The notes below the pieces were generated by a model. It saw only the letters and a program-made list of their open reading frames with translations. It was not told the origin of the DNA and searched no databases. Shown here one piece after another: positions 29,876-38,364 of a stretch of 48,786 bases of DNA. This DNA is from Centipeda periodontii DSM 2778. GTDB taxonomy: Bacteria; Bacillota; Negativicutes; Selenomonadales; Selenomonadaceae. Both the position numbers and the translations under genes were made by a program. Each line of letters begins with the position of its first letter. Position 1 is the stretch's first letter. Location of the stretch: the NCBI RefSeq assembly GCF_000213975.1, contig NZ_GL892076.1:2217144-2265929 (forward strand), in the 5' to 3' direction.

Positions 29876-30307
29876 TTACATTGGCTCAACGCGCATTTCC
29901 AACGTGTTGTCACTCTGGCGCACACCGTCCACATAGAGCGTATAGAAAATATATGCCTCCTCCACCCCGTCGGGATATGTACGCATACGGAGGCGCCGCG
30001 TCAGTGTTTTGATGAGGAACATGCCATACGGCGTACGATAATTGCTCGTGCGTTCTTCTCCCATGGCAAAGTGCTGTGTCCAACGCACCACACCGCGCCG
30101 CTGCAGCATGACACCAGAATTACCGATCCGCAAAATCGTCGGGATTTTCTCTCCCTCAATCAGCTCCGTATCGTCATAGCTGATATAACGGCTCTCTCCA
30201 CGCAAAAAACGCCGTCCTTTAACGGACAGCGCAATGCGGCTCTCCTCGCCCGCAGCATCCACCTGTCTCCCATTGAGAAAGACACGTACCTGCTCCGCAC
30301 CCTTCAT
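29876..30307 (-). CDS. ywiB: DUF1934 protein, YwiB family
   Basis: 143 residues of a calycin-like beta-barrel family with no established role. Matches to DUF1934 are the YDDTELIEG segment, LRIGNSGVMLQRRGVVRWTQ, the YRTPYGMFLIKTLTR segment and FYTLYVDGVRQSDNTLEM at the end. The ATG at 30307 has a GGAGGG site. Linkage to argS and the delta-like gene matches Bacillus and supports the call. Confidence 0.82.
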   Translation of the reverse strand: MKGAEQVRVFLNGRQVDAAGEESRIALSVKGRRFLRGESRYISYDDTELIEGEKIPTILRIGNSGVMLQRRGVVRWTQHFAMGEERTSNYRTPYGMFLIKTLTRRLRMRTYPDGVEEAYIFYTLYVDGVRQSDNTLEMRVEPM

Positions 30308-30345
30308 CGAATCGTCCCTCCGATAAAAAGTGTGTCCTGCACGGC

Positions 30346-30810
30346 TTACGTCTGATCGACAGCGATCGCCAGATCCACCAGCTGACCGCTCAGGTTCATC
30401 TCTACAATGAGGTATTGCCCGTCACTGATCTTGACCTCAAAATCCTTGCCCACAGTGAGCGACGGCGTCGAGATGTCAACGTCGAGTCCAAGCCCCGTGA
30501 TATTCGTTGCCGTGTGCGCCGTCAGCATATTGCTGAGCTCCGAGATCGCACTCTGTGCCATCTCATCGAACGTTGCCACCGGCATGCCCATCATCATCTG
30601 GGACGCGATGAATCTCGCCGTATCCTCACTCATATTGTAGACTACATTCCCACGGATCTGCTTTGTAAAGCCGACGAGCATCGACACACCGAGACTCTTG
30701 ACCCGCATCGATGCGGCGTAGAGCTTCGTCCGCTTCGGCTCCGGGAAGCCCAGCATCGGCATGACCGTCGTAAAGGCATCCACAAAAGGATTGATCAGTT
30801 TTGCATCCAT
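30346..30810 (-). CDS. cheX: CheX-type chemotaxis phosphatase
   Basis: 154 residues, single CheX domain. The phosphatase signature ExxN is visible in AISELSNMLTAH, and the N-terminus MDAKLINPFVDAFTTVMPML is typical. CheX removes phosphate from CheY-type receivers. The start ATG has a GGAGAG site and overlaps nothing; three bases separate it from the REC-CheX gene, so the two are co-expressed and probably act together. No receptor, CheA, or flagellar gene is in the window. Confidence 0.85.
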   Translation of the reverse strand: MDAKLINPFVDAFTTVMPMLGFPEPKRTKLYAASMRVKSLGVSMLVGFTKQIRGNVVYNMSEDTARFIASQMMMGMPVATFDEMAQSAISELSNMLTAHTATNITGLGLDVDISTPSLTVGKDFEVKISDGQYLIVEMNLSGQLVDLAIAVDQT

Positions 30811-30813
30811 TGA

Positions 30814-31677
30814 TTACTCTCCCTCTGCAAAGCCCACATTCATCCGCACCATTCCAATTGGCAGTCGCATACTGATACAGAACGTCGTCATACGGGGGCT
30901 GACAATATGCACCTGTGCCCCACGAATCGTCCCCGGCGGTGTCAGGCGCAGTTCCTTCCCCTCAAGTACGTTGTTGATCTTCGAAACGGCACGCCCTGCG
31001 ATAATGTTTGCCGCCTCTTCCACAGCATCCACCGCTTCGTCATCTTCGAGCTCTTCCACGGTCGCACGCCCAAGCATATGCATGGCGAACAGTTTGATCA
31101 TCGCTTCATCCACATAGAGGATTGCACGCCCTGTTGTAAATCCCGTGATGCCGATAATAACTGCGGCACCGCTCACATCGAGCGAGCGCGAGTGATACGG
31201 TTCGATCTCGACTTCCCCCTCCATATGGAGGAGCCCCGCTACACATTGTTGCAGTCCGCGTCCGAACGGCTTCGCGTAAAGTTCGCGAAAGACCGACTCC
31301 TGACTTGCCGCCGACTCACAGACCATGTGGAGTGTATCTACCAGATCGGATTTCGACACCGGCTTTTGTAGAAATGCACGGATTCCAACAGCCCTTCCCT
31401 GTACGATAAGATTCAGATCTTTCATCGCACTGACCATCAAAATCTTTGCATCCGAATCCACCGTCAGAATACGTCTGCTGCACTCCAACCCATTGGCATC
31501 CGGAAGATTCATATCCATCGTCACAAGATCCGGATGCAGCTCGGTGTAAAGTTTCAGTGCCTCCACAGCGTCTGCCGCCATGCCGCAGACCTCGAAATCC
31601 GTGTCCTTTAGATTCTCAGCAATCATCACGCGGCTGATCTTGGAGTCATCCACAATCAGCACCCGTAATTTCCCCAT
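30814..31677 (-). CDS. Response regulator receiver fused to a CheX/CheC-like domain
   Basis: 287 residues. Residues 1-120 form a receiver domain with LIVDDS, the phospho-acceptor D55 in TMDMNLPD and the LQKPV lysine. Residues 130-285 form a CheX/CheC-like domain with an ExxN-type motif in AVEEAANIIAG. The pairing suggests a phosphatase controlled by its own receiver, or a self-dephosphorylating sink. It lies upstream of and is coupled with a lone CheX. A weak promoter precedes it. The signal output is unknown. Confidence 0.85.
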   Translation of the reverse strand: MGKLRVLIVDDSKISRVMIAENLKDTDFEVCGMAADAVEALKLYTELHPDLVTMDMNLPDANGLECSRRILTVDSDAKILMVSAMKDLNLIVQGRAVGIRAFLQKPVSKSDLVDTLHMVCESAASQESVFRELYAKPFGRGLQQCVAGLLHMEGEVEIEPYHSRSLDVSGAAVIIGITGFTTGRAILYVDEAMIKLFAMHMLGRATVEELEDDEAVDAVEEAANIIAGRAVSKINNVLEGKELRLTPPGTIRGAQVHIVSPRMTTFCISMRLPIGMVRMNVGFAEGE

Positions 31678-31720
31678 ACAACTTCACCCTCTTTTACGGA
31701 CTATCACAGGTGTATTCCCT

Positions 31721-31749
31721 ATTATACACGAAACTACAGCTTTCGTCAC
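31721..31749 (-). promoter_or_regulatory. Putative promoter of the REC-CheX/CheX unit
   Basis: GTGACG (31749-31744), 17-bp spacer, TATAAT (31726-31721). The -10 is perfect and the -35 matches four of six. It overlaps the stop codon of the glyoxalase gene. Confidence 0.45.
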
Positions 31750-32111
31750 ATATTTTTTGGCAAAACTTCGACCCAGTACCCATCCGGATCTTCGACGAAG
31801 TAGATCCCCATTTCGGCATTCTCATAGCAGATGACGCCCATCTCCGCATGTTTCGCACGCGCCGCCTCATAATCATCCGTATGGAGCGCAAGGTGAAACT
31901 CCTTCTCCCCAAGGTTATATGGCTCCGTACGCTCATGCAGATACGTCAGTTCCAGCTCAAAATCCGTTGCGCCATCCCAGAGATAGACCAGTGTGAAGCC
32001 CTCCGCCTCCAGCCGACGCTTCTCACGAAAGCCGAACGCCTTCTCATAGAACGCCATGCTGCGCGCAAGATCGAGCACATTAAAGTTCACATGGGTAAAT
32101 GTAAATGACAT
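31746..32111 (-). CDS. gloA: VOC-family protein, glyoxalase I (lactoylglutathione lyase)
   Basis: 121 residues from ATG 32111, which has a GGGAGGA site; longer in-frame starts lack one. Two beta-alpha-beta-beta-beta modules carry likely metal ligands: H7 in FTHVNF, a glutamate in FELELTYL, the histidine in FHLALHTDD and the glutamate in YWVEVLP. That set matches GloA-type glyoxalase I, which detoxifies methylglyoxal. The family is broad, so another VOC function remains possible. Confidence 0.75.
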   Translation of the reverse strand: MSFTFTHVNFNVLDLARSMAFYEKAFGFREKRRLEAEGFTLVYLWDGATDFELELTYLHERTEPYNLGEKEFHLALHTDDYEAARAKHAEMGVICYENAEMGIYFVEDPDGYWVEVLPKNM

Positions 32112-32149
32112 TGTTTCCTCCCGTTCAAAAAACATTGTATCGCGGCAAC

Positions 32150-32163
32150 ACTGCATATGCAGT
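32150..32163. promoter_or_regulatory. Perfect 14-bp palindrome upstream of gloA
   Basis: ACTGCATATGCAGT reads the same on both strands, 39 bp upstream of the glyoxalase start. It might be an operator. I see no convincing promoter pair with it, so this is only a candidate. Confidence 0.3.
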
Positions 32164-32188
32164 AACGAATGCAACATTTTACTTGTTA

Positions 32189-32338
32189 GGAATCACTGAT
32201 AAAATAGACCTTCCGATTGGCGCAGATTTTTCGTCCGATTGAGGCACGCACAGCCAAAGCTATGTGGAGGATTTGCGAACGAAAAGCGGACAAAAAAGAT
32301 GCGCTAAAATGGCGTGGCTGAATTTATCAGTGCTTCCG
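32189..32338. mobile_element. MITE-like foldback element, copy 4
   Basis: 150 bp. Left end GGAATCACTGATAAA and right end TTTATCAGTGCTTCC, with one extra base at each end. TTA flanks both sides (32186-32188 and 32339-32341); the right TTA is the PutP stop codon. The middle differs from copies 2 and 3 (a short deletion and changes around 32245-32265), but the outer stem is intact. Confidence 0.87.
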
Positions 32339-33811
32339 TTACGTTCCATCCACGCGATCAAACAGATCCGTTACCTCGTGTGCAGGCTCCGCATCCAGCA
32401 TGCTCACAACATAGATCGCAATCAGTCCGAAGAAGAATCCGGGCACGATCTCATAGAGCCCGAAGAGCGCCAACTGCTTCCAGACGAGCACCGTAACGCC
32501 GCCCGTCACAATCCCCGCGAGCACACCGCGCTCCGTCGTGCGCCGCCAGAAGAGGCACATGAGAAGCGCAGGACCGAACGCGGCACCAAAGCCCGCCCAC
32601 GCATACGCCACCATGTCAAGGATGAAGTTGTCCGGACTCAGCCCGAGATAGATCGCCGCCGCTGCAATTGCAAGCACAGACATACGACTCACCCAGACCA
32701 GCTCTACCTGCTGCGCATGCGGTCGAAAGCTGCGCCGATAGATATCCTGCGCGAACGCCGATGCCGCGACAAGCAGCTGCGCAGACGCGGTGCTCATAAT
32801 CGCCGCAAGCACCGCCGCAAGGATCAGCCCCGCAAAAACAGGCGGGAAGAGCTCCCCTGCCATCGCTAGGAACACCGTCTCCGCCGCCGTTCCTTCCAGC
32901 GGTGTCTGTAAATAGACCGCTCCAACCATGCCGACCAAGATCGCAGCAGAAAGAGAGATCACCACCCATGCCATCGCAATGCGCGTTGCCTGCGGCAGTT
33001 CTTCCGCGTGACGGATCGCCATAAAACGTACGAGGATGTGCGGCTGACCGAAATAACCGATCCCCCATGCCATCAGCGAGATGAACTCAATGAAGCCGAG
33101 CGTGCTCCCGTCCACCTTTGTGAGGGGCGAGAAAAACGAAGCGTGTTCCGTGTAGATCAGTTCTGCCGTCGTCGTAAAACCGCCGAGCATAATCGCGGCG
33201 CCCACAGGCACCACAAGAATGGCAAAGAACATCATCACGCCCTGAATGAAGTCCGTGCGCGATACGGCAAGAAAGCCGCCGACAAGCGTATAGAACACGA
33301 CCACGCCCGCTCCCGCAAGGAGTGCGGTCAAATACGGCAGATGGAAGATCGTCTCAAAGAGACGCCCCGCTGCCACAAAGCCTGAGGACGTATAGAGAAT
33401 GAAGAAGATCAGGATGAAGATCGCCGGAACGATGCGCAGCGCCCCCGAGGTCGCAAAGAAGCGATTCTCGAAGAAATCCGGCAGAGTCAGCGAGTTGTTC
33501 GCAAGCTCCGTGTAGATGCGCAGACGCGCAGCGATGAACTGCCAATTCGCCCACGTCCCAAGTGCAAGACCAAGCGCGATCCACCCCGCATTGAGTCCCG
33601 CCACATAGGCGAAGCCGGGCAGCCCCATAAGCATCCACCCCGACATATCCGACGCCTCGGCACTCATCGAGGTGACCCATGCACCAAGCTTGCGATTGCC
33701 AAGGAAGTAGTCGCTCATGTTTCGCGTGCGCCGATAATAATAGACACCGATCCCCATCATTACGAGCATATAGACAAGGAAGATTACACTGATTTCAATT
33801 TGCTCTGCCAA
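32339..33811 (-). CDS. putP: Sodium/proline symporter, PutP type
   Basis: 490-residue member of the sodium:solute symporter family with about 13 membrane helices. The N-terminus has YYRRTRNMSDYFLGNRKLGA followed by MSAEASDMSGWMLMGLPG, the sodium/proline-site signature of PutP, then LPDFFENRF. It imports proline with Na+. The start is TTG at 33811 with a GGGGGA site. A good promoter lies just upstream, and MITE copy 4 borders the stop. There is no proline dehydrogenase gene nearby, so uptake may serve protein synthesis or osmotic balance. Confidence 0.92.
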   Translation of the reverse strand: MAEQIEISVIFLVYMLVMMGIGVYYYRRTRNMSDYFLGNRKLGAWVTSMSAEASDMSGWMLMGLPGFAYVAGLNAGWIALGLALGTWANWQFIAARLRIYTELANNSLTLPDFFENRFFATSGALRIVPAIFILIFFILYTSSGFVAAGRLFETIFHLPYLTALLAGAGVVVFYTLVGGFLAVSRTDFIQGVMMFFAILVVPVGAAIMLGGFTTTAELIYTEHASFFSPLTKVDGSTLGFIEFISLMAWGIGYFGQPHILVRFMAIRHAEELPQATRIAMAWVVISLSAAILVGMVGAVYLQTPLEGTAAETVFLAMAGELFPPVFAGLILAAVLAAIMSTASAQLLVAASAFAQDIYRRSFRPHAQQVELVWVSRMSVLAIAAAAIYLGLSPDNFILDMVAYAWAGFGAAFGPALLMCLFWRRTTERGVLAGIVTGGVTVLVWKQLALFGLYEIVPGFFFGLIAIYVVSMLDAEPAHEVTDLFDRVDGT

Positions 33812-33846
33812 AGATAAATCCCCCTTAATAAAATAATATGCGGCTT

Positions 33847-33875
33847 ATTATACGGGATTTTCCCATGAAAAGCAA
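33847..33875 (-). promoter_or_regulatory. putP promoter with a dyad inside its spacer
   Basis: TTGCTT (33875-33870), 17-bp spacer, TATAAT (33852-33847). The spacer holds the perfect dyad GGGAAAATCCC (33854-33864), which could be an operator. Confidence 0.7.
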
Positions 33876-33897
33876 AAACATTTCAAGCGATGACATG

Positions 33898-33919
33898 AAA
33901 AAACCCCGCATACGCGGGG
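33898..33919 (-). terminator. Intrinsic terminator of the rubredoxin gene
   Basis: Minus-strand stem CCCCGC-GTAT-GCGGGG followed by six T, 22 nt after the rubredoxin stop. It separates rubredoxin from the putP promoter. Confidence 0.92.
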
Positions 33920-33941
33920 CTCGCTCCAAAACAGATGGTCG

Positions 33942-34103
33942 TTACTCCTGCTGCTCAAACAGAGACTTGTCCACGCCGCAAAGCGGGCAGACAAAATCCT
34001 CCGGCAGATCCGCAAAAGCCACACCGGCAGCCAGATCGTAATCGGCATCTCCGACAGCCTCATCATAGACCCAGCCGCAAACCGTACAAACCCATGTCTT
34101 CAT
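33942..34103 (-). CDS. rub: Rubredoxin
   Basis: 53 residues, the usual rubredoxin length. The iron is held by four cysteines in two motifs, CTVCGW (C6, C9) and CPLCGV (C39, C42), with the conserved WVYDEAVGD and FADLPEDFVCP segments. It carries single electrons in the cytoplasm, typically to oxygen- or peroxide-scavenging enzymes in anaerobes. The start ATG 34103 has an AAGGAGG site; a longer in-frame start at 34130 does not. It is a monocistronic gene ended by its own terminator. Confidence 0.95.
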   Translation of the reverse strand: MKTWVCTVCGWVYDEAVGDADYDLAAGVAFADLPEDFVCPLCGVDKSLFEQQE

Positions 34104-34231
34104 GGGAAGCCCTCCTTTGATATAATACACAGATGTATCGGGATGTTAGACTCACGTACAAGTTACTACCCAATAACAATTATTATATTACACCATTTTT
34201 TTACTCTTGGCTAGGGCTTTTGTGAAATTTT

Positions 34232-34999
34232 TTATAAATTTTTTCCATGCCGATATTCCGTCGGCTTAACGCCCATATGTTTCTGAAAAATTTTACTGAA
34301 ATAGCGCGTGTCCTGATAGCCGCAGGCAGCGGCGACGGCATAGATCTTTTCATCGCCCTCACGGAGCATCTGCCCCGCGCGGCGCAGACGGCAGTCCGTC
34401 AGATAGGAGCTGAACGAGGTACCGCAGCGTGCAAAGAGCTTGTGCAGATAGCTCACACTGAGCCCAAGCTCGTCCGCAACCTCGCGCACGGTAATCGGCT
34501 CCGCCATATGCTCCTCTATATGGCGCACAGCCCGCAGCAGATAGCCTCGAATCGGCTCCTCCTCCGGCAGATTGAGATGGACACAGCCCCCCTCCGCACT
34601 CCCTGCATCATGCAGATGAAAGCGACGTTCCTCAATATGCTCTGCTGCAAGGCGCACGGCGGCAGCAAGCTCCTCATCATCGAGGGGCTTTAATAGATAG
34701 GCACATACGCCGAGGGAAATCGCCTGCTGGGCAAACTCGAACTCACCGTATCCCGAAAGGATAATATACTCCGCATCGAGCTCCTCGCGCAGGCGCGCGA
34801 TCACATCAAGCCCTGAGAGTCCGGGCATCTTGATGTCTACAATGAGCACATCGGGACGGTGCTCCCGTGCAAGAAGAATCCCCTCCATGCCGCTGCCCGC
34901 TGCGCCGACCACCTCGGCACCAAAATCCCCCCACGGCGTCAGGCGCACAATGCCCTGCCGCTGCATGGGTTCATCATCGATCACAAGCACTTTAATCAT
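34232..34999 (-). CDS. Response regulator, YesN/AraC type
   Basis: 255 residues. Receiver domain (1-120) with D8/D9 and the phospho-acceptor D55 in LIVDIKMPG; AraC-type double HTH at the C-terminus (about 155-250) with VREVADELGLSVSYLHKLF and QDTRYFSKIFQKHMGVKPTEYR. Its start lies 8 nt inside the kinase gene. Encoded at the end of the ABC operon, it probably activates that transporter in response to its ligand. The 100 bp downstream, before rubredoxin, is AT-rich and shows no clear terminator. Confidence 0.92.
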   Translation of the reverse strand: MIKVLVIDDEPMQRQGIVRLTPWGDFGAEVVGAAGSGMEGILLAREHRPDVLIVDIKMPGLSGLDVIARLREELDAEYIILSGYGEFEFAQQAISLGVCAYLLKPLDDEELAAAVRLAAEHIEERRFHLHDAGSAEGGCVHLNLPEEEPIRGYLLRAVRHIEEHMAEPITVREVADELGLSVSYLHKLFARCGTSFSSYLTDCRLRRAGQMLREGDEKIYAVAAACGYQDTRYFSKIFQKHMGVKPTEYRHGKNL

Positions 35000-36686
35000 A
35001 ATGAGGAACCTCCTCCCAATGCTTCAGTGTCAGGATTGCCTTCGTTCCTTTCCCCTCCGCGCTGTGCAGCGCGATCCCGCAGTTCGCATCCCCATTCAGC
35101 ACCGCGCGCATGTGCACATTGTAAAGTCCGAAATGATTGTCATCCCGTCGCTCGAGCACTTCTTTTCGACGTTCCTCAGACATCCCATGTCCATTGTCCT
35201 TCACGCAAAAAACCAGATGACCGTCCTCTTTCTCTCCCGTGATCCTAATACATCCGCCGCCCTCGCTCATCTCAATGCCATGCTGTATGGCATTTTCGAC
35301 GAGCGGCTGCAGGATCAGCTTCGGTACATAGCAGCCATAGACGGCTGTGTCCACAGACAGAGAAACTTTCAGCCGCCCCTCATAGCGGCGCTGCTGGATC
35401 TTCAGATAGGTGCGGAGAAAGGTCAGCTCATCCGCAACGGTTACATATTCTTTCATGCTCACCGATGCGCGCAGGAGTTTCCCCAACTGAACGGCAATAT
35501 CTGCCGCCCCCTCGCTGTCGCCGAGCTTTGCACTCCATTTGATCAGATTGAGTGTATTGTAGATAAAGTGTGGGCGTATCATCTCCGTGAGCGACTTTAC
35601 CTGTGCAATGCGCAGCGTCCGCTCCCGCTCCCGATTTTCCGCGAGCAGTGTGCGGATATGCTCGACCAAACTATTAAAAGTCAGCGCGAGTTCCCCGATC
35701 TCATCGCTGCGATCGGCATCCACCTGCACGGAGAAATCATCCTGACGGCGCACACGCCGCATTGCCATCGTCAGTGTATGCAGCGGACGCCAGAGATGAC
35801 GGCTCAAACGATAGGCCAAATACGCTGTCAAACAGAGTGCGAACGCATCTACCATGAGAACGAGACGAAAGAGATAATCCAAAGGCGCGGAGTCCAGACG
35901 CTGCCGCAAATGCACCGTAAACCCCGTATCAGGCGACATGTAGGCGTAGTCGCGAAAGGAGGACGCAGACGCTTCCTCTTCAGAGGAGAGAAACACAGAG
36001 GAAAATCCTTCACGTTGATGATCGTACATATCCATCATCACATAGTGATAGCGATCGGTCAGGATAATCTGTCCCTCACTGCCGTCCTGCACACGCTGGA
36101 TGAGCGGCACAAGCGCCTCACGACGCACATCAATGACAACGAAGCCGAGGAGATTATCTCCCTCTCGGATGGCACGCGCCATCGAAAAGACGGTATCCTT
36201 CTGATCCGGCGCATAGCGGTCCGCAGACAAAAGAACCCAATCCTGCTGCTGATCGGCCTGCCCGATCAGTCCCCAATGCAGATTCGACGGCAAACGATAG
36301 TGATGCGGCAAATCATCCGTCGCAATGACGCGGCTTCCGTCTGCCGAAAGGAGATAGATTGCCGCCTCACCGGAACGTCCCGCCAGAATCGCATACAGAT
36401 CGCCATAGATATGCTCCACATCTGTCCGCTTGCCCCCGAGAAACGAACCGATCTCCCCCCGTGCAAGAAGAGGTGATATCATCCTCTGATGGTCGGAAAT
36501 AAGATGATCGACTTCTGCCGATATTCTTTGCACTTCCGTGCGTCCGCGCTGCTCCTGTGTCATCTCATACATATGACCGGCAACATAGAGAATAATGCCC
36601 GAGACAAGCAGAAGGGGCAAAAAGCCTCCGGTCAACAGATAGATCAGCAGCCTTTTTTGATAGTTGATACCGTAATGGATCATCAT
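34992..36686 (-). CDS. Sensor histidine kinase, YesM type
   Basis: 564-residue inner-membrane kinase. TM1 (about 13-36), a large extracytoplasmic sensor domain (about 37-270), TM2 (about 275-300), HAMP linker, then a His_kinase domain with the phospho-acceptor in RPHFIYNTLNLIKW. The ATP-lid domain has the N box LVENAIQHGIEMSEGGG and G box KDNGHGM. It phosphorylates the adjacent YesN-type regulator. Lies four nt after the permease gene. Its sensor domain may read the transported compound. Confidence 0.92.
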   Translation of the reverse strand: MMIHYGINYQKRLLIYLLTGGFLPLLLVSGIILYVAGHMYEMTQEQRGRTEVQRISAEVDHLISDHQRMISPLLARGEIGSFLGGKRTDVEHIYGDLYAILAGRSGEAAIYLLSADGSRVIATDDLPHHYRLPSNLHWGLIGQADQQQDWVLLSADRYAPDQKDTVFSMARAIREGDNLLGFVVIDVRREALVPLIQRVQDGSEGQIILTDRYHYVMMDMYDHQREGFSSVFLSSEEEASASSFRDYAYMSPDTGFTVHLRQRLDSAPLDYLFRLVLMVDAFALCLTAYLAYRLSRHLWRPLHTLTMAMRRVRRQDDFSVQVDADRSDEIGELALTFNSLVEHIRTLLAENRERERTLRIAQVKSLTEMIRPHFIYNTLNLIKWSAKLGDSEGAADIAVQLGKLLRASVSMKEYVTVADELTFLRTYLKIQQRRYEGRLKVSLSVDTAVYGCYVPKLILQPLVENAIQHGIEMSEGGGCIRITGEKEDGHLVFCVKDNGHGMSEERRKEVLERRDDNHFGLYNVHMRAVLNGDANCGIALHSAEGKGTKAILTLKHWEEVPHYD

Positions 36687-36690
36687 AAAC

Positions 36691-38364
36691 TCAAAATTCT
36701 ATTTTTCCACCCGCAAGTTTACGACAAATGACGAGAGAGAGAACCGTCGCCGCCGTCAGGATGGTCGCAAGAGCTGCGGCTGTACCAAAGTGTGCCTTGC
36801 TCGTGACCTCGTTAAATATGGCCACCGAGATGGTCTGCGTTCCGCCGGTATAAAGGATCAACGAGGAGCTCAGCTCGTTCATCGTCGCAATCCAGCTCAA
36901 AATCGCCCCCGACATAACACCGGGCAGCATCAGCCGCGCAGTCACCAGAAAGAAGGTTTTCAGAGGCGTCACGCCCAGACTGATCGAGGCCTCATCCACA
37001 CTGCGATCGATCTGATACAGAATACCGATACTTGATCGCAGCGTAAACGGAAGTTTTCGGATTACATAAGACAGAATAAGGATAAATGCCGTTCCTGTCA
37101 AGGGGAGAGGTGCACCATTAAATGTAGAGGACAGCATAATGCCGAGAACCGCCCCCGGGATGACATAGGGAAACATCACCATCATATCGATGACGGTACT
37201 CGCCCGCGACTGCTCCCGCACGATCAGATACGAGATCAAAAGGGCGCAGAGCACCATGATCGCAATAGCAGAAAGAGAAAACAGGAAGGAGTTGAGTATC
37301 GCATCGGACATCTTACCAAATGCTTCTGTATAGCTCTCCAGTCCAAAACCGGGAAGAAATACAGGCCCGCTCGTTTTGACGAAGGATGTCACGGCAACGG
37401 TCAGCTGGGGTAAAATAGCGAGAAAGGCAACGAAATAAATGCCCAGCGTAACAACGACGCTGCGCACACCGGAGAGCGTCTTTCGCTTCATCGGGCGAAG
37501 TCCCGACATCATGTAATCGCGCCCGGCAAGCGCCTTTTTTTGAAGCAGCAGAACCATCAGCGCAAAGACGACCACAACGACACTGAGGACATTTGCAAAC
37601 GCCGTATTTCCGCCGCCAAGTTCGCTCATATACTCATCGTAAATGGAGACCGGCAAAACGCGAAATCCCTCACCGATGAGCGCCGGCGTACCAAAATCCG
37701 CAAGACTCGTCATAAAAACCATAAGTGCGGCAGAGAGAATCGTCGGGAGGATCAGAGGGAATGTAATCTCACGAAAGCGGCGCCAACCGCTCGTCCCAAG
37801 ATTCTCCGCTGCCTCCTCAAGCGATGCATCCATGCTCTGCAAGGCGGCCGAAACATAGAGATAGACATAGGGAAACAGCTTGAGCGTGAAGACGAGGAGA
37901 ATCCCGGAAAACCCGTAGATCGACGGCAGAGAGAAGCCAAATGTATCCTCGGCAAAACGCGTGAAGACGCCGGCACGTCCAAGCAGTACAATCCATGAAT
38001 ATGCTCCGATGAACGGCGGTGAGAGCATCGCAAGAATGCAGAGATGATCGACGACGGATTTGCCCGTAATGCGATAGCGTGAGGTAAAATATGCCATAGG
38101 CAGCCCGATGAGAAGCGCCAGAACCGTTGCAGAGGCAGACACGACGAAGCTGTTGAACAAGGTGCGCAGGTAGTATTTGCTCTGGAAGAATTCGGCGTAA
38201 TGTGCAAAGGAGATACTGCCGTCCTCCATCACAAAGGATCGAATCAGCAAATGCGAGAACGGATAGACAATGAAGAACAGAATCAGGATAAAGGCAAGAA
38301 CCGTGACAATCGTCCAGAAGTTCAGGCGATCCAGCGGATTTTCACGCAAGAGGGCGTATTTCAT
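36691..38364 (-). CDS. ABC transporter permease, two-module FbpB/AfuB type
   Basis: 557-residue protein that fuses two permease modules, about 12 helices. Each module has an EAA-type loop for contact with the ATPase: EEAAENLGTSGWRRFREI in the first half and VDEASISLGVTPLKTFFLV in the second. This layout is that of FbpB/AfuB/SfuB transporters for ferric iron or for phosphorylated organic compounds. The start ATG overlaps the ATPase stop by four nt. It links to the ATPase and solute-binding protein upstream and the sensor kinase downstream. Confidence 0.9.
   Translation of the reverse strand: MKYALLRENPLDRLNFWTIVTVLAFILILFFIVYPFSHLLIRSFVMEDGSISFAHYAEFFQSKYYLRTLFNSFVVSASATVLALLIGLPMAYFTSRYRITGKSVVDHLCILAMLSPPFIGAYSWIVLLGRAGVFTRFAEDTFGFSLPSIYGFSGILLVFTLKLFPYVYLYVSAALQSMDASLEEAAENLGTSGWRRFREITFPLILPTILSAALMVFMTSLADFGTPALIGEGFRVLPVSIYDEYMSELGGGNTAFANVLSVVVVVFALMVLLLQKKALAGRDYMMSGLRPMKRKTLSGVRSVVVTLGIYFVAFLAILPQLTVAVTSFVKTSGPVFLPGFGLESYTEAFGKMSDAILNSFLFSLSAIAIMVLCALLISYLIVREQSRASTVIDMMVMFPYVIPGAVLGIMLSSTFNGAPLPLTGTAFILILSYVIRKLPFTLRSSIGILYQIDRSVDEASISLGVTPLKTFFLVTARLMLPGVMSGAILSWIATMNELSSSLILYTGGTQTISVAIFNEVTSKAHFGTAAALATILTAATVLSLVICRKLAGGKIEF

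Noticed and set aside
29860-30345. T-box riboswitch upstream of argS or ywiB
   Set aside because: No AGGGTGGNACCGCG-like T-box sequence, no specifier-loop hairpins and too little non-coding space.
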